Made by a program: the position numbers and the translations under genes. Below are positions 46,341 through 55,291 of a DNA stretch of 64,000 bases, piece after piece. The notes beneath the pieces are model-generated. The model had not been told where the DNA came from. It worked only from the letters and a program-made list of their open reading frames with translations, and did no database searches. Each line of letters opens with the position of its first letter. The first letter of the stretch is position 1. The stretch covers positions 79,771-143,770 of the forward strand of contig JBCCHV010000006.1 in NCBI GenBank assembly GCA_039028635.1, in the 5' to 3' direction. This stretch comes from Acidobacteriota bacterium (lineage in GTDB: Bacteria; Acidobacteriota; Thermoanaerobaculia; Multivoradales; JBCCEF01).

Positions 46341-46348
46341 GGCGTATG
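46341..46348. repeat. Target site duplication, right copy
   Basis: GGCGTATG is identical to 42855-42862 on the other side of the transposon. Confidence 0.93.
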
Positions 46349-46434
46349 AGCCCGCGGGTTCCAGATAGACTCTCCATGCCCGAGTTTTGGCGTATCGCGC
46401 CATGCCTTCCCCGACTTCTCCTCCGAGGACCACC

Positions 46435-48798
46435 ATGTTCAACAGCTTCGTTCGGTGCGCACCGCACCTCGGCACCCTGCTTGTTCTGTTCTCCTTCTTG
46501 TCGTCACCTGCGCCGGCACGCGGTGGCCTGATCGACCTCCAACTGTTGCAGATCTTGTTCGACGGCGCCGGTCTCCGAGGTGCGTCGGCAGTCGAGGTCA
46601 GCCCAGACGGTGCCCAGATGTACACGGTCGGCGGCCGCGGCTGCCTCCACGGCGCCACACGCGACCCGAGCACGGGGTCGCTGTCGTTTCTCCAGGTCTT
46701 TTGCGAGATCGAGGCGGAGATCGAGGGACTCGACGAAGCCCGGGACATCGTCTCGTCTCCCGACGGGGAGCACCTCTACGTCGCGGCGCTCGGGCTGACC
46801 GTGTTCGATCGCGATCCAGCCACGGGCCTCGTCGCGTTGTCCGATCGCGTCGTCGAGGGTCAAGGCGGTGCCACCGGGATCGCACAGCCGCGCGGTCTCG
46901 CGGTCAGCGGCGACGGAGCCTTCGTGTATGTGGCCGACTACGACGGCAACGCGGTGTCCGTGTTCGCCCGAGACAGCGCGACCGGTGGGCTCAGCTTCGT
47001 ACAGGCGTTGTTCGAAGGTCAGGGCGGCGTCAGCGGAATAGCCTTGGCCCAACATGTCGCCCTCAGCCCGGACGGTACACACCTCTACGTCGTAGCGGGT
47101 GGAGCCTCCGGCTCCGTCGCCGTCTTCGCGCGCGACGCTGGCACCGGCACTTTGAGCTTCGTCCAAGCGATTCTCGATGGTCAGGGCGGCGCGGCGGGGC
47201 TCGCAGGCGCGTTGGCGGTCGACGTGAGTCCGGATGGCGACCACGTCTACGTGGTCGCTACGGTCGACAGCGCGGTCACCATATTCGCGCGCAACGGCGG
47301 GACGGGCATGCTGACCCATGTTCAAACCGTGGAGGACGACCTGGGCGGCATCAACCTTCTCGGCAACCCCCTCGGGTTGCGGATCCGGCCCGACGGCAGC
47401 GTCCTGGTGGTCAACACCTTTCCGGACAATGCGCTCGTGGTCTTTGCCCGCAACGCCATGACAGGAATGCTGACTTTGGTCGAGGAGAGCACCGGCATCA
47501 GCCTGGGCACCGACCTGAACAACCCGGGGCCGCCGGTTTTCGACCCGGATGGCGAACACCTCTACACCGCCAGCCGATTCGATCAGGCCATGGTCGTCGT
47601 CGCTTCGGCACCGTCCACGGGCGCCTTGAGTTTTGTGCAGCTCTTCGACGACGAGACTGAGCACAACGACGGGTTGTCTTCGGTCGATGGGTTGACCGTC
47701 AGCGCCGACGGACGCCACCTTTACACCACGGCCACCGATGGTGAGCGTGAGATCGGTCTCTATGCGCGCAATGCCGCCACCGGGCTCCTGGACTTTGTCG
47801 AAGTCGTCGCCGGTGATTCGCTGCCGGTGAGCATCAATGAGACCGCAGCACCGACCCTGTCACCCGGCGGCGAGCATCTCTACGTCTCGGAGCTCAGCAC
47901 CCCCAATCTGATCGTCTTCGACCGCGACGCCGTCTCCGGCGCCCTCACCTTCGCCAGCGCTACACCACCCGAATCGGCTGCCGTCATCCGAGCGATGACG
48001 TTCTCCGCCGATGGCGGCTTCCTTTTCGCCGGCGACGACCTGAACGATGCCGTGCAGGTCTATGGGCGCGATCTGGCGACCGGGGCCTTGACCTTTCTTC
48101 AGACTCTGGTCGACGGCGTCGACGCGGAGGGCATCAACGATCCGCTGTCCCTCGTGTTGAGCCCGGACGGCTCGAGTCTCTATGTCGGCGGCGATGACGA
48201 CGGCGCCATCGCACACTTCAGCCTCAATGCGACGATCGAGCCCCTGACCTTCGTCGGCCAGGTGGTCGATGGCACCGGTGGTGTCGAAGGCCTCGGCGGC
48301 GTGCGCGCCCTTGCCATGAGCCCCGATGGCGCGCAGCTCTACGCTGTGAGCGAGGACGACGCCGCCATCGCCGTATTCAGCCGCGAGCCGATCTCGGGCG
48401 CCCTCACCTTCGAGCAGGTCTTGGTCGACGGGGTCGACGGCGTCGATGGCCTCGATGGCGCACGGACGGTTTCGGTCACGCCGGACGGCCAGCTCGTCGT
48501 GGTTGGTTCCGGGATCGTCCCCCCTAGTAAGACGGGCGGTCAGGCCATCGTTCTCTTTCTCCGCGACACCGTCGACGGCAGTCTTCGCTTCGGCACGGTG
48601 ATCGACCGACCCTTCGACACCAACGGTGAACGAACCGACCTCAATGAAGTGTCTGACGCCATCGTGACCGCGGACGGAGCCCACCTGGTGACGGCTCACC
48701 AGAACGCCAGTGCCCTGGCGGTTTATCGCCTGCCGCTACTCTTCGCCGACGGCTTCGAGTCGGGAGATACGACACGCTGGTCCAACACCGTGCCTTGA
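46435..48798 (+). CDS. Secreted lactonase-type beta-propeller protein with DGFESGD tail
   Basis: The ATG at 46435 gives 787 residues with a signal peptide (LLVLFSFLSSPAPARGG). About a dozen propeller-like repeats contain SPDGxHLYV and VFxRDxxTGxLxFVQ patterns, of the kind annotated as YVTN or 6-phosphogluconolactonase-like; an example is VSPDGDHVYVVATVDSAVTI. There are enough repeats for two propellers. The C-terminus is LLFADGFESGDTTRWSNTVP, the shared tail. Enzymatic activity cannot be claimed. It begins 86 bp right of the transposon's target duplication. Confidence 0.8.
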   Translation: MFNSFVRCAPHLGTLLVLFSFLSSPAPARGGLIDLQLLQILFDGAGLRGASAVEVSPDGAQMYTVGGRGCLHGATRDPSTGSLSFLQVFCEIEAEIEGLDEARDIVSSPDGEHLYVAALGLTVFDRDPATGLVALSDRVVEGQGGATGIAQPRGLAVSGDGAFVYVADYDGNAVSVFARDSATGGLSFVQALFEGQGGVSGIALAQHVALSPDGTHLYVVAGGASGSVAVFARDAGTGTLSFVQAILDGQGGAAGLAGALAVDVSPDGDHVYVVATVDSAVTIFARNGGTGMLTHVQTVEDDLGGINLLGNPLGLRIRPDGSVLVVNTFPDNALVVFARNAMTGMLTLVEESTGISLGTDLNNPGPPVFDPDGEHLYTASRFDQAMVVVASAPSTGALSFVQLFDDETEHNDGLSSVDGLTVSADGRHLYTTATDGEREIGLYARNAATGLLDFVEVVAGDSLPVSINETAAPTLSPGGEHLYVSELSTPNLIVFDRDAVSGALTFASATPPESAAVIRAMTFSADGGFLFAGDDLNDAVQVYGRDLATGALTFLQTLVDGVDAEGINDPLSLVLSPDGSSLYVGGDDDGAIAHFSLNATIEPLTFVGQVVDGTGGVEGLGGVRALAMSPDGAQLYAVSEDDAAIAVFSREPISGALTFEQVLVDGVDGVDGLDGARTVSVTPDGQLVVVGSGIVPPSKTGGQAIVLFLRDTVDGSLRFGTVIDRPFDTNGERTDLNEVSDAIVTADGAHLVTAHQNASALAVYRLPLLFADGFESGDTTRWSNTVP

Positions 48799-49100
48799 GC
48801 GAGCGACGCGAGCGGACCGCCTCGACGAGGGTCCCGTGACTTGGCAGGCCTTTGGTTCGCCCCTCCGGGCATCGCTTTCTGGTCGAGGTTCCTACATTCG
48901 CAGCTCCCACACCGCGTAGGCTGCTGCTGGCTATCTCCTGCGGTCCGGTGGATTCAGCCGGCAGCCGGTTCCAAACTCGAGTCATCGCAGGCTTGACAGA
49001 ATCGGCCACAGAAGGAACAAAGTCCGCCACGAATTGAGCGGGGGCGTCGGTGGTAGGGTCTCGTCGAGCTCGAGAGCCAATCAACCGATCGAGGGCCCTG
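48799..49100. other. 302-bp intergenic region without recognisable gene
   Basis: No frame on either strand has a convincing start, domain or ribosome site. TTGACA at 48993-48998 could be a -35 element for the following lipoprotein gene, but no good -10 is seen 16-18 bp later. Confidence 0.5.
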
Positions 49101-49610
49101 ATGAGGAAGTTCCAGTTACTGACTCTTGGCGCCATCTTGCTTCTCGCCGTTGCAAACCAGGCGTGCACCGTGGCCGAGAGGCTTTCCTGCGGCGAAAAGC
49201 CGAAGGTCGACACGAGGCACAAAGAGCGACTTCAGGTGCGACTCATCGTCGAGCAGCACGGACAGACAGTGGTCGACGAAGCGACCATCGTCTGCCGAAT
49301 CGTTGGTAGTGAATGCATCGAAGTGGGCGGGAATTGGTCCACGAAATGGCAAAAAATTCCGCGGGAGCCGCGTGCGCTCTCCGTCGACCTGCCGGGAGGC
49401 GAGGTGGTCTCAATAAAGCCCCCTCATTACTGTGCAAGACTGATTTCATTGACCAAAACGGAAGAACAGCCCATCAATGAGTGGAACTATCCCCGCATCT
49501 GGTCAGGCGGCATGATGGAGCCGATCATCGGCACTTCGGCAGAGAGACGAGAAATTCTCGAGAGCTTTCAGATCGAGCACTTGGGCCTCGAGGTCAACTC
49601 GTTGAATTGA
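49101..49610 (+). CDS. Putative lipoprotein of unknown function
   Basis: The 169-residue product starting at 49101 has a signal (MRKFQLLTLGAILLLAVANQ) ending in QAC, with a non-ideal lipobox. The mature part contains four more Cys, with strands such as LQVRLIVEQHGQTVVDEATI and VVSIKPPHYCARL. No family is recognised. It lies nine bases before the next secreted-protein gene, probably in one operon. Confidence 0.62.
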   Translation: MRKFQLLTLGAILLLAVANQACTVAERLSCGEKPKVDTRHKERLQVRLIVEQHGQTVVDEATIVCRIVGSECIEVGGNWSTKWQKIPREPRALSVDLPGGEVVSIKPPHYCARLISLTKTEEQPINEWNYPRIWSGGMMEPIIGTSAERREILESFQIEHLGLEVNSLN

Positions 49611-49619
49611 GCTCATCCG

Positions 49620-50723
49620 ATGAAAAGACTCGTCTTCCTAATTCTTCTCGGCGCCGTCCCAGCCCACGCCGATCCCGTGCCGCGCTTCATCGATTCCGCG
49701 GTCTGGAACCAGAACATCGAGGCAGCAGCGCTCCATCCGAGCTCAGCGTCGATGATCTCGACCCTCTCCGGCTTGGGCGGCTTCGGCAACGGTCGCTTGC
49801 AAATCGACTTCAGTCTGCACGTCGTCCACGCCGCGTCGGACGCGCCGACACGGACCATCGTCAGCCATCCGGATGGCTATTTCCTGCCCGATTGCGAGCC
49901 TCTGGGGACAGCGATGCCGGTGCCCCTCGACGCCGCCATCGAAGGCCAGGCCGACCTGGTTTGCGACAACCTTTCGGGCGACTGCCACCTCTTGGTGGTG
50001 CAGGACCGGATCCTTTACGAGGCCTATCGCTCGACGGCGTCGGGCAGTGCGCAGCTCGAAGCCCAATGTCTCGCCCTTTGGTATCTCGATGGGGACTATC
50101 CGCCGGAGGGACGCGGCGAGCATTGCACCAGCGCCGACGCGGCGGGTTTTCCGATCGCCCCGCTGCTCTTCAATGCCGACGAGATCGCCGCCTCGCTGGC
50201 AGCAGATGCTTCAGGCAACGGCGACCTCGGCCATGCCGTCCGCTTCATCCTGCCCAACGCGCGGATGGCCACCGATGCGAGCTTGGGAGGCGTCGCCGGC
50301 AGGCTCTATGTGCGCCCCGCTTCCCATGCCGGCGGGCCGAGTGGCCCGCAAGGCAGCATCGCCTACGGTTCTCGTCTGCGCCTACGGGCCGACTTCCCGC
50401 TCACCGGCTATTCCCCCGCCGCGCGGGTGATCCTCAATACCCTCAAGCGCTACGGCATGGTATTGGCGGACGGGGGCACCGTTGCCTTGACGGCCGAGAG
50501 CGACCTCTTCACGACGACCCGTTGGTCCGACTTGGGGATCAACTCGCGCGTCTTCGACCTCACCGCAGGGGCGGCCAAGGTGCTGGCCACCGATTTCGAG
50601 GTCCTCGACACCGGTCCTCGCATCGGCGAGACCTACGATTGTGAGCGGACCACGATCCCCCTGGTGATTTTCGCCGACGGCTTCGAGTCGGGCGATACCA
50701 ACGCCTGGTCGAGCTCGGGTTAG
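49620..50723 (+). CDS. Secreted protein with DGFESGD tail, unknown function
   Basis: This 367-residue protein has a signal peptide (MKRLVFLILLGAVPAHADP). The body (PRFIDSAVWNQNIEAAALHP, RLRLRADFPLTGYSPAARV) has no domain I recognise. Several Cys pairs suggest an extracellular fold. It ends VIFADGFESGDTNAWSSSG, the tail seen in four other secreted proteins of the window. It is convergent with another tail-bearing gene whose end lies five bases away. Confidence 0.72.
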   Translation: MKRLVFLILLGAVPAHADPVPRFIDSAVWNQNIEAAALHPSSASMISTLSGLGGFGNGRLQIDFSLHVVHAASDAPTRTIVSHPDGYFLPDCEPLGTAMPVPLDAAIEGQADLVCDNLSGDCHLLVVQDRILYEAYRSTASGSAQLEAQCLALWYLDGDYPPEGRGEHCTSADAAGFPIAPLLFNADEIAASLAADASGNGDLGHAVRFILPNARMATDASLGGVAGRLYVRPASHAGGPSGPQGSIAYGSRLRLRADFPLTGYSPAARVILNTLKRYGMVLADGGTVALTAESDLFTTTRWSDLGINSRVFDLTAGAAKVLATDFEVLDTGPRIGETYDCERTTIPLVIFADGFESGDTNAWSSSG

Positions 50724-50727
50724 CTGA

Positions 50728-52029
50728 TCAGGGCCCGACGGCAGACCACTCGGAGAAATCCCCCGATTCGAAACCGTCGCTGAACAGGCGGTTGACCCGC
50801 AGCCTCTGGCCGACCACGCGGGTACCGCTGCCATCCCCGGTCCAGGAGTGCCATAGCGCCATCAGCACACCGTCGGCGCTACTCGAGACGGTGGGATAGA
50901 CCTGGCGATTCGAGGTGCTGGTGTTGATGCGGAATTCATCACCGCAGAGGGTGCCGTTCGCCAGCACCCGTCGCCCCCAGATCTCGTCGAAGCTGCCGCC
51001 GGAGGCGGCTTCGCCGTCCCACACCACCACATAGCCACCCAGCCCGTCGGCGGCAACGCTGAGATGCTCCTGATCGCCGGGGGTCGTCTGGTTGAGCTGA
51101 ATCTCGCCACTGGTGGGCGTGCCGTTGGCCGAGAAGAAGCGCGCGATCACGGTCGCCTCGGAGCCATCCTGCCCATCGCTCTCCCAGGCGATCATGAAGC
51201 GCCCGTCGGGCTGAACGGCGACCACCGCGTTGTTCTGATTGCCGGCCTCGGTGACATTGACCAACTGCTCCCCCCCGAGCGGTACACCGGCGAAGGAATA
51301 GCGTCGCAGGACGACCGCCCGGAAGTCCGAATCGACGTTGAGACTCTCCCAGGTGACGACGAAGCCCGTCGGCGTGGCCGCAATCTCGACATCGTTCTGC
51401 CACCCTTGGGTGGTGGTGTTGATGCGGAGCTCGTCGCCGGCCAGGCCCGCCGGGTCGTAGACCCGACCGTAGATGCCGCCGGTGCTGCCGTCCTGCTCTT
51501 CGCTCTCCCACACCACCATCATGTGGCCGGCGGGACCGATTGCGGCGAACGGATTCTCCTGGTTGTTCTCGGTTTCCTCATTGACCCGAAACTCGTTACC
51601 CACCGCCTTGCCGGAGGCATCGAAGCGCTGCGCGTAGGACCCCCAGCCGTCGCCATCCTGGGCCTGGCTGCGCCAAAGGACGATGAATGACCCGTCCGCC
51701 GCCATCGTCACCGATGCCTGACTCTGGTGATTCGTCGTGTGGCTGTTGACCACGAACTCGTCGCCCACCGGGGAGCCGGCGGCGTCGTAGCGGCGGGCCA
51801 TCACCGCATCGCCACTGTTGTCTTGGTCAACGCTTTCCCACACCGCCACGGACCGCCCGTCGGGCGCCACGGCAACGTGCGGGAAGGACTGGTTCTGGCT
51901 GGTGAAGGTATTGACCTGGAACTCGTCGCCGAGCAAGGCCACCCCCGAGTCGGCGCCGGCCGGCCCCGCCACCAGCGGGCCCAGGCCCAGCAAGCCAGCG
52001 CACCAGATGAGGGCATGAAGCGCTTTCAA
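50728..52029 (-). CDS. Secreted seven-repeat protein with DGFESGD tail
   Basis: The frame contains about seven ~50-residue repeats with the pattern GDEFxVNxxTxxxQxxPxVAxxxDGxxxVxWxSxxQDGS; one is VTMAADGSFIVLWRSQAQDG. They are probably blades of a propeller. A signal (ALHALIWCAGLLGLGPLVAG) precedes them. No ATG fits: TTG codons at 52029 and 52068 are the candidates. The first is used because a purine-rich AGCAGGGG lies upstream, but this is uncertain. The C-terminus is LFSDGFESGDFSEWSAVGP. Confidence 0.72.
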   Translation of the reverse strand: MKALHALIWCAGLLGLGPLVAGPAGADSGVALLGDEFQVNTFTSQNQSFPHVAVAPDGRSVAVWESVDQDNSGDAVMARRYDAAGSPVGDEFVVNSHTTNHQSQASVTMAADGSFIVLWRSQAQDGDGWGSYAQRFDASGKAVGNEFRVNEETENNQENPFAAIGPAGHMMVVWESEEQDGSTGGIYGRVYDPAGLAGDELRINTTTQGWQNDVEIAATPTGFVVTWESLNVDSDFRAVVLRRYSFAGVPLGGEQLVNVTEAGNQNNAVVAVQPDGRFMIAWESDGQDGSEATVIARFFSANGTPTSGEIQLNQTTPGDQEHLSVAADGLGGYVVVWDGEAASGGSFDEIWGRRVLANGTLCGDEFRINTSTSNRQVYPTVSSSADGVLMALWHSWTGDGSGTRVVGQRLRVNRLFSDGFESGDFSEWSAVGP

Positions 52030-52323
52030 CAGCCGAGGACCCCTGCTCCCAATCGATGACGACCGCAAAGGGTGCTCGAGAGAAGAAGATCTGTGATCGG
52101 TGCGCAAGGGCGGCCTCCCTCCGGTGAACGACGGGCTCTGCTGGTCAGAGGATGTGGGTCGACACTCCCCGGCGGCAACCAGATCCGCCTCGGCTCCAGA
52201 ATGCCCACCACGAGGCCGCCCCCACGGCCCAGGCACTCGGAGCATCGACGCCCCTCGACAAGACATGCGCAAGAACGCGACGTTTTGATCCAAAAGCCAG
52301 CAACAAGCCGGTGAGAGAGTCCC

Positions 52324-53691
52324 CTACCCGGGGAACATGCCTCCCATGCCGCCCGGCATGTCGGGCAGCTTGCCACCGCCACCCATCGCCTTGCGCAGCC
52401 ATTTGCCGCGCGCCCCTTTGAACATCTTGCGCATCATCTTGTACTGCTTGAGCAGGCGGTTGAGGTCCTGCACGCTGGTGCCGGAGCCGCGGGCGACGCG
52501 GCGTTTGCGGCTGGCATTGAGCACCTGGGGCCGGCGCCGCTCCTGCGGCGTCATCGAGTTGATCAGGGCTTCGACCCGCTTGATCTGGCCCTCGTCCACC
52601 TGGCTAGCGTCGAGCCCTTTGAAGGGCCCGGCCTTGGGCAGCAGCTCCATGAGCTGGGCCAGCGGCCCCATGCGACGGATCTGGCGCAGCTGGTCGCGCA
52701 GGTCCTCGAGGGTGAACTCCTGGTTCGCCAGCCGGGTGGCGAGGCGCTGCGCCTCGTCCTGATCGATGCCCTGCTCGGCGCGCTCGATCAGGGTGAGGAC
52801 GTCGCCCATGCCGATCATCCGCCCGGCCATGCGCTCGGGGTGGAAGAGGTCGAGGTCCTCGGCCTTCTCGCCGACACCGACGAAGCGGATCGGCACCTTG
52901 GCGACGGTGCGGATGGAAAGCGCCGCACCGCCCCGCGAGTCGCCATCGAGCTTGGTCAGGATGACGCCGCTCAGGGGCATGTCGGCGGCGAACTGCTCGG
53001 CGCTGCGCACCGCGTCCTGGCCGGTCATCGAATCGGCCACGAACAGGATCTCGTCCGGCTGCAGCTTGCCGGCCAGGGCCTTGAGCTCCTCCATCAGCGA
53101 AGCGTCGACGTGCAGCCGGCCGGCGGTATCGAAGATGATCAGGTCGTGGCCGCGCTCGCGCGCCTCGCGAGTGGCCTTGTCGGCCAGCGCCAGCACCGAC
53201 ATTCCGGCATCCGGCTGACACACCGGCACGCCGACTCCGGCGCCCACCTGGACGAGCTGCTCGACCGCCGCGGCGCGCTGCAGGTCACCGGCGACCAGCA
53301 GGGGATGGCGGCCCTTGCCCTTCATGCGCTTGGCGAGCTTTCCCGAGGTGGTGGTTTTGCCGGAGCCCTGCAAACCGCACATCAGCACCACCGCCGGCCG
53401 CTTCTGCAGGTCGAGCTCGCGACCCTCTTCGCCGAGCAGTCCGACGAGCTCGTCGCGCACGATCTTGACGACCTGCTGGGCAGGCGTCAGACTCTGCAGG
53501 ACTTCCTGGCCGAGAGCCCGTTCCCGAACGCGATCGATAAACGGCCTCACCACCCGGATATGAACATCCGCTTCGAGCAGCGCCAGTCGGATCTGCCGCA
53601 AGGCCGACTTGAGCGCCTCTTCGGTGATCTTTCCCTCGCCCTTGAGCTGGCGAAAAACGTCTTGGAGCTTGCCTTGCAGACCGTCGAACAT
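52324..53691 (-). CDS. ffh: Signal recognition particle protein Ffh
   Basis: Ffh binds 4.5S RNA and signal sequences and, with FtsY, delivers ribosomes to the membrane. The 455-residue protein has the N domain (MFDGLQGKLQDVFRQLKGEG), G domain motifs GLQGSGKTTTSGKLA, DTAGRLHVD and ILTKLDGDSRGGAALS, and a Met-rich M domain with RVEALINSMTPQERRRP and RRVARGSGTSVQDLNRLLKQ. It ends in a Gly/Met-rich tail. Length and order are standard. Confidence 0.97.
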   Translation of the reverse strand: MFDGLQGKLQDVFRQLKGEGKITEEALKSALRQIRLALLEADVHIRVVRPFIDRVRERALGQEVLQSLTPAQQVVKIVRDELVGLLGEEGRELDLQKRPAVVLMCGLQGSGKTTTSGKLAKRMKGKGRHPLLVAGDLQRAAAVEQLVQVGAGVGVPVCQPDAGMSVLALADKATREARERGHDLIIFDTAGRLHVDASLMEELKALAGKLQPDEILFVADSMTGQDAVRSAEQFAADMPLSGVILTKLDGDSRGGAALSIRTVAKVPIRFVGVGEKAEDLDLFHPERMAGRMIGMGDVLTLIERAEQGIDQDEAQRLATRLANQEFTLEDLRDQLRQIRRMGPLAQLMELLPKAGPFKGLDASQVDEGQIKRVEALINSMTPQERRRPQVLNASRKRRVARGSGTSVQDLNRLLKQYKMMRKMFKGARGKWLRKAMGGGGKLPDMPGGMGGMFPG

Positions 53692-53782
53692 GGGTGTCGT
53701 CTCCCCCGGTGGATGAAGAGCCGATGCTAAATCATCGGTCCCGGGCCCGCAATCGCTTTCCCCACCACCTCACGGGGCGATC

Positions 53783-55291
53783 ATGATCCGCCGCGCCAAG
53801 ATCGTCGCCACCGTCGGCCCCGCCAGCCAACGACCGGAAGATCTGCGAGCCATCGTGCTCGCCGGTGCCGAGGTCCTGCGCCTCAACCTCTCCCACGGCT
53901 CCCACGACTGGCACCGCGAGACCATCGCCACCATTCGCGCCGTGGCGGAAGAAGAGCAGCGCCACCTGGCGATTCTTCTCGATCTGATGGGACCGCGCTA
54001 CCGGCTGGCCAATCTGCCGAAAAGGCGCTGCCTCGAAGCCGGCGAGCGGGTGCGTCTGGGGCTCTCCGCGGACGCCGACCTGCCGCTTGGGGAAGCGGAG
54101 GTCCTCGCCGCCCTGTCGCCCGGTCAACGGTTGCTGATCGACCAGGGCCTGGTCGACTTGGTGATCGAAGAAACCTCCGCCGACGAGGCCGTCGCCCGAG
54201 TGCTCACCGGCGGCGAGGTCTCGAGTCGCAAGGGCATCAACCTGCCGGACAGCGACCTCGGCTTCGCGATCACCACCAAGGACCACCAGGACATCGCCTT
54301 CGCCGTCGAGCAGGGGGTCGACTATCTGGCCGCCAGCTATGTCGGCCGAGCCGCCGATCTCACCGCCCTCGAGGATCGCATCGCCGCCGCCGGCGGCAGC
54401 ATTCCGCTGGTCGCCAAGCTCGAGCGCAAGCAGGCCGTCGAGCACCTCGAAGAGATCGTCGAAGCCGCCACCGCGGTGATGGTGGCACGCGGTGACCTCG
54501 GCGTCGAGGTGCCGATCCATCAGGTGCCGGTGCTGCAGAAGAAGATCGTGCGGGCCTGCCGCGAGCGCGCCACGCCGGTGATCGTCGCCACCCAGATGCT
54601 CGAGTCGATGATGGCCCAGCCGCGGCCGACGCGCGCCGAAGCCACCGACATCGCCAACGCCATTTTCGACGGCGCCGACGCCCTCATGCTGTCCGGCGAA
54701 ACGGCCGCCGGTAAGTATCCCCGTGCCGCCGTCGAAGTGATGGCGCGCACCATCGTCGAAGCCGAGGACTACCGCCGTCAGGTGCTCCACGACCGGATCA
54801 ATCTGCGCCGCAGCCCGGCCCGATCGTCGTCCGAGTCGGGGGTTCCCCGCCTCTCCGAAGACATCGCCCAGGACATTCCGGACATGGTGTGTGGTGCCGC
54901 CGTCTACACCGCCGGCGAGCTCGCTGCGGAGCTCATGGTGGCCTTCACGCAGACCGGCTTCACTGGCCTGTTGATCTCGCGCTATCGGCCGTCGACCCGC
55001 TGCGTGGTGTTCACCAACAGCCTGACCGTCGCCCGCCAGCTCAACCTGGTGTGGGGGGTCGAGCCCCACTTCCTGCCGGATCGCCTGGAGCACCACGACG
55101 AGGTCATTCAGCTCGTCGACCGCGAGCTCCTGACCCGCCGCCTGGCTACTCCCGGCACCACCATCGTCGCCCTGATGGCGGACCCCATCCGGGAGCGGGC
55201 TCGCACCAACCTGATGCGGGTCCACCAGGTGCGCACCGCGGAGCAGTGGCGCGCCGCGGAGCAAGGACCACCGCGGCGGGGCCAGCCGTGA
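53783..55291 (+). CDS. pyk: Pyruvate kinase
   Basis: Pyruvate kinase converts phosphoenolpyruvate and ADP to pyruvate and ATP. The 502-residue enzyme shows RRAKIVATVGPAS, LRLNLSHGSHDWH, LDLMGPRYRL (where many enzymes have LDTKGPEIR), the catalytic Lys in VAKLERKQAVEHL, VMVARGDLGVEVP and the signature ATQMLESMMAQPRPTRAEAT, then LMLSGETAAGKYP. The DTKGP variant is noticeable but not a loss of the catalytic Lys. The stop overlaps the GTG of the next gene. Confidence 0.95.
   Translation: MIRRAKIVATVGPASQRPEDLRAIVLAGAEVLRLNLSHGSHDWHRETIATIRAVAEEEQRHLAILLDLMGPRYRLANLPKRRCLEAGERVRLGLSADADLPLGEAEVLAALSPGQRLLIDQGLVDLVIEETSADEAVARVLTGGEVSSRKGINLPDSDLGFAITTKDHQDIAFAVEQGVDYLAASYVGRAADLTALEDRIAAAGGSIPLVAKLERKQAVEHLEEIVEAATAVMVARGDLGVEVPIHQVPVLQKKIVRACRERATPVIVATQMLESMMAQPRPTRAEATDIANAIFDGADALMLSGETAAGKYPRAAVEVMARTIVEAEDYRRQVLHDRINLRRSPARSSSESGVPRLSEDIAQDIPDMVCGAAVYTAGELAAELMVAFTQTGFTGLLISRYRPSTRCVVFTNSLTVARQLNLVWGVEPHFLPDRLEHHDEVIQLVDRELLTRRLATPGTTIVALMADPIRERARTNLMRVHQVRTAEQWRAAEQGPPRRGQP

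Noticed and set aside
48641..49222. 193-residue minus-strand frame spanning the end of the beta-propeller gene and the following gap
   Set aside because: It overlaps real coding sequence at one end, is rich in Arg and Ser, and has no ribosome site or domain.
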